NCBI GenBank assembly: GCA_964390545.1
Contig: CAYMJV010000115.1
Location: 1 to 5,708 of the forward strand
Length of the DNA stretch: 5,708 nucleotides
From: CAYMJV01 sp964390545
Lineage (GTDB): Bacteria > Desulfobacterota > BSN033 > UBA1163
Reading direction: 5' to 3'
Position 1 is the stretch's first letter. Every line of letters starts with the position of its first letter. The notes under the pieces were generated by a model. It had not been told where the DNA came from and did not search any database. It saw only the letters and a list, made by a program, of their open reading frames with translations. Positions 4,746 to 5,708 of the stretch are shown piece by piece. Position numbers and translations under genes: made by a program.

Positions 4746-5408
4746 ATGGAACTGACGCCCCGGCAGAAAGAGATCTTCGACTTTATCAAGGGGTTTATTA
4801 AAGAGAGAGGTTTTCCCCCTTCAGTCAGAGAGATTGGTGAACGTTTCCGGATCTACCCCCGGGCGGCTTTCGACCACCTCAAGGCGCTGGAGAGAAAAGG
4901 CTATTTGAGACGGCGAGGCTCCATGTCGAGAGGCCTTGAGGTTCTCGTCTTCCAGGAAGGTGAACCATACGGTTCACCCCTGAGACATGAACCATATGGA
5001 AGCCTAAGAAAAGAGGGAAAACTGCCGATCCGGGAGATTCCTATCGTAGGCAGGGTTGCCGCAGGGAAACCCACCCTGGCTGTAGAGCATCTGGAGGGTA
5101 CGATTCCGCTTCCCTCGGAATGGGTGAAAGGGAGAGAGGTCTTTCTTCTGAAGGTGAGAGGTGACAGTATGTCACCCTATATCCTCCCCGATGATTATGT
5201 GGTCGTCCGCTCCCAATCTGCAGCAGAGAATGGGGATGTGGTGGTGACCTTAGTAGGGGAGGAAGCGACCGTGAAACGATTTTTTAAAAAGGGAAGAAAG
5301 ATCGAGTTGAAGCCGGACAACGAACGCTGGGAGACGATTCAGATTGAAGACGGAGCAGGAGAAGTTCAGATTCTTGGGAAGGTCATCGGGGTGTTTAGGA
5401 AGTGTTAA
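4746..5408 (+). CDS. lexA: LexA, SOS-response repressor and self-cleaving protease
   Basis: LexA represses DNA-damage genes; RecA filaments trigger its self-cleavage. The 220-residue protein has an N-terminal winged helix (residues 1-57: LTPRQKEIFDFIKGFI, then SVREIGERFRIYPRAAFDHLKALERKGYLRR) and a C-terminal S24 peptidase domain. The cleavage site A106-G107 (VAAGKP), catalytic S141 (RGDSMSP) and K177 (EEATVKRF) are all present, so it should be active. In the recognition helix, residues corresponding to E. coli N41, E44 and E45 are R39, F42 and D43, so the operator should differ from the E. coli one. The linker is about 20 residues longer than usual and contains a duplicated EPYGS (73-77, 82-86) encoded by a palindromic repeat. 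The ATG follows GGGAGG; extending further upstream would run through the promoter. Confidence 0.95.
   Translation: MELTPRQKEIFDFIKGFIKERGFPPSVREIGERFRIYPRAAFDHLKALERKGYLRRRGSMSRGLEVLVFQEGEPYGSPLRHEPYGSLRKEGKLPIREIPIVGRVAAGKPTLAVEHLEGTIPLPSEWVKGREVFLLKVRGDSMSPYILPDDYVVVRSQSAAENGDVVVTLVGEEATVKRFFKKGRKIELKPDNERWETIQIEDGAGEVQILGKVIGVFRKC
4959..4999 (+). repeat. Palindromic repeat inserted in the lexA linker coding sequence
   Basis: GGTGAACC and GGTTCACC (4959-4966, 4971-4978) are perfect 8-base arms around ATAC. TGAACCATACGG (4961-4972) recurs as TGAACCATATGG (4988-4999), 27 bases later with one change, so the reading frame is kept and EPYGS is encoded twice. GGTTCA (4971-4976) can also pair with the second TGAACC (4988-4993). 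It looks like a small mobile or expanding palindromic element tolerated in a flexible linker. Confidence 0.7.
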
Positions 5409-5416
5409 CTGAATAC

Positions 5417-5562
5417 CAGCGCATGGAGCAGAGAGCATAGCGTAAAATGAAGGCTTACTTAGTTCGTTGAGTTTATTGAGTTTTTTGGGTTAACTCTAGA
5501 AACCCAACAAACCCAAGAAACTAAGCAAACTTAAGCTTTCGCTATGCACTCAGCGCTCTGCG
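5417..5562. repeat. Long imperfect inverted repeat between lexA and the next gene
   Basis: Several nested arms pair across the region: GCAGAG (5428-5433) with CTCTGC (5556-5561), GCATAGCG (5435-5442) with CGCTATGC (5540-5547), CTTAGTT (5458-5464) with AACTAAG (5519-5525), and TTGGGTT (5485-5491) with AACCCAA (5501-5507) around a 9-base loop. The inner arms are built from roughly 9-10-base units of the TTGAGTTTAT kind. No coding frame is evident. It could be a REP/MITE-like intergenic repeat, and its transcript would fold into a long hairpin that may slow or stop transcription after lexA. Confidence 0.65.
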
Positions 5563-5573
5563 AGAGGGGGACG

Positions 5574-5708
5574 ATGGATTTACCCGTAGAGAGCTCACTC
5601 GATGAAATTTTTTCCCAACTGGCCCTGACCGGTTCAAACGACCCACCAGTCCTTCCGAGAAAGGTCCTTTTCTGGGGAGAGGGGGCCGGAGAAATCTCTT
5701 CTTATATC
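5574..5708 (+). CDS. Start of an unrecognised protein downstream of lexA (runs off window)
   Basis: An open frame begins at ATG 5574 behind a purine-rich AGGGGG three bases upstream, and stays open for 45 codons to the window edge. It begins MDLPVESSLDEIFSQLAL and continues with VLPRKVLFWGEGAGEI. No signal peptide or membrane segment is seen. I do not recognise the family from this fragment. Its place after lexA on the same strand makes an SOS-linked role possible (lexA is often followed by imuA/imuB-type genes), but 165 bases and a long hairpin lie between, and the fragment shows no diagnostic motif. Confidence 0.6.
   Translation, partial: MDLPVESSLDEIFSQLALTGSNDPPVLPRKVLFWGEGAGEISSYI

Overview
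The window looks like chromosomal DNA from an anaerobic Gram-negative bacterium, most likely Desulfobacterota ('Deltaproteobacteria') or a neighbouring phylum. This rests on gene content and protein style: a Cys-rich ArsM, an AbrB-type partner, ArsN2, a NifU-type scaffold with an SATase, and a LexA with an unusual recognition helix. No rRNA or lineage marker is present, so the placement is an inference.

Left part (about 1-2380, all minus strand): an arsenic-handling block. In transcription order it runs: a strong promoter with an inverted repeat; a small Cys-rich AbrB/SpoVT-type regulator; arsM (arsenite S-adenosylmethionine methyltransferase); arsN2 (GNAT acetyltransferase of ars loci); a gene-free stretch of about 345 bases; and an ArsR-family repressor with its own promoter and a perfect palindromic operator, cut off by the window's left edge. 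The likely logic is metalloid sensing through Cys-bearing repressors that control arsenic methylation.

Middle part (2438-4455, minus strand): a compact three-gene operon cysE - nifU/iscU-type scaffold - QueG-like iron-sulfur protein, with gaps of only 10 and 13 bases. It links cysteine synthesis to Fe-S cluster assembly. No cysteine desulfurase lies inside the window.

Right part (4456-5708, plus strand): divergent from cysE lies lexA, with a textbook sigma70-type promoter, a palindrome over its -10 box, repeated AGTTCGGAG units in its leader, and a palindromic insertion that lengthens the linker between the DNA-binding and protease domains. After lexA comes a long imperfect inverted repeat of about 145 bases, then the first 45 codons of an unrecognised gene that may belong to the SOS neighbourhood.

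No tRNA, rRNA, CRISPR array, transposase or phage gene was seen. The points most worth a second look are the Cys-rich AbrB regulator paired with arsM, and the lexA locus with its divergent recognition helix, unassigned operator and intragenic palindrome.
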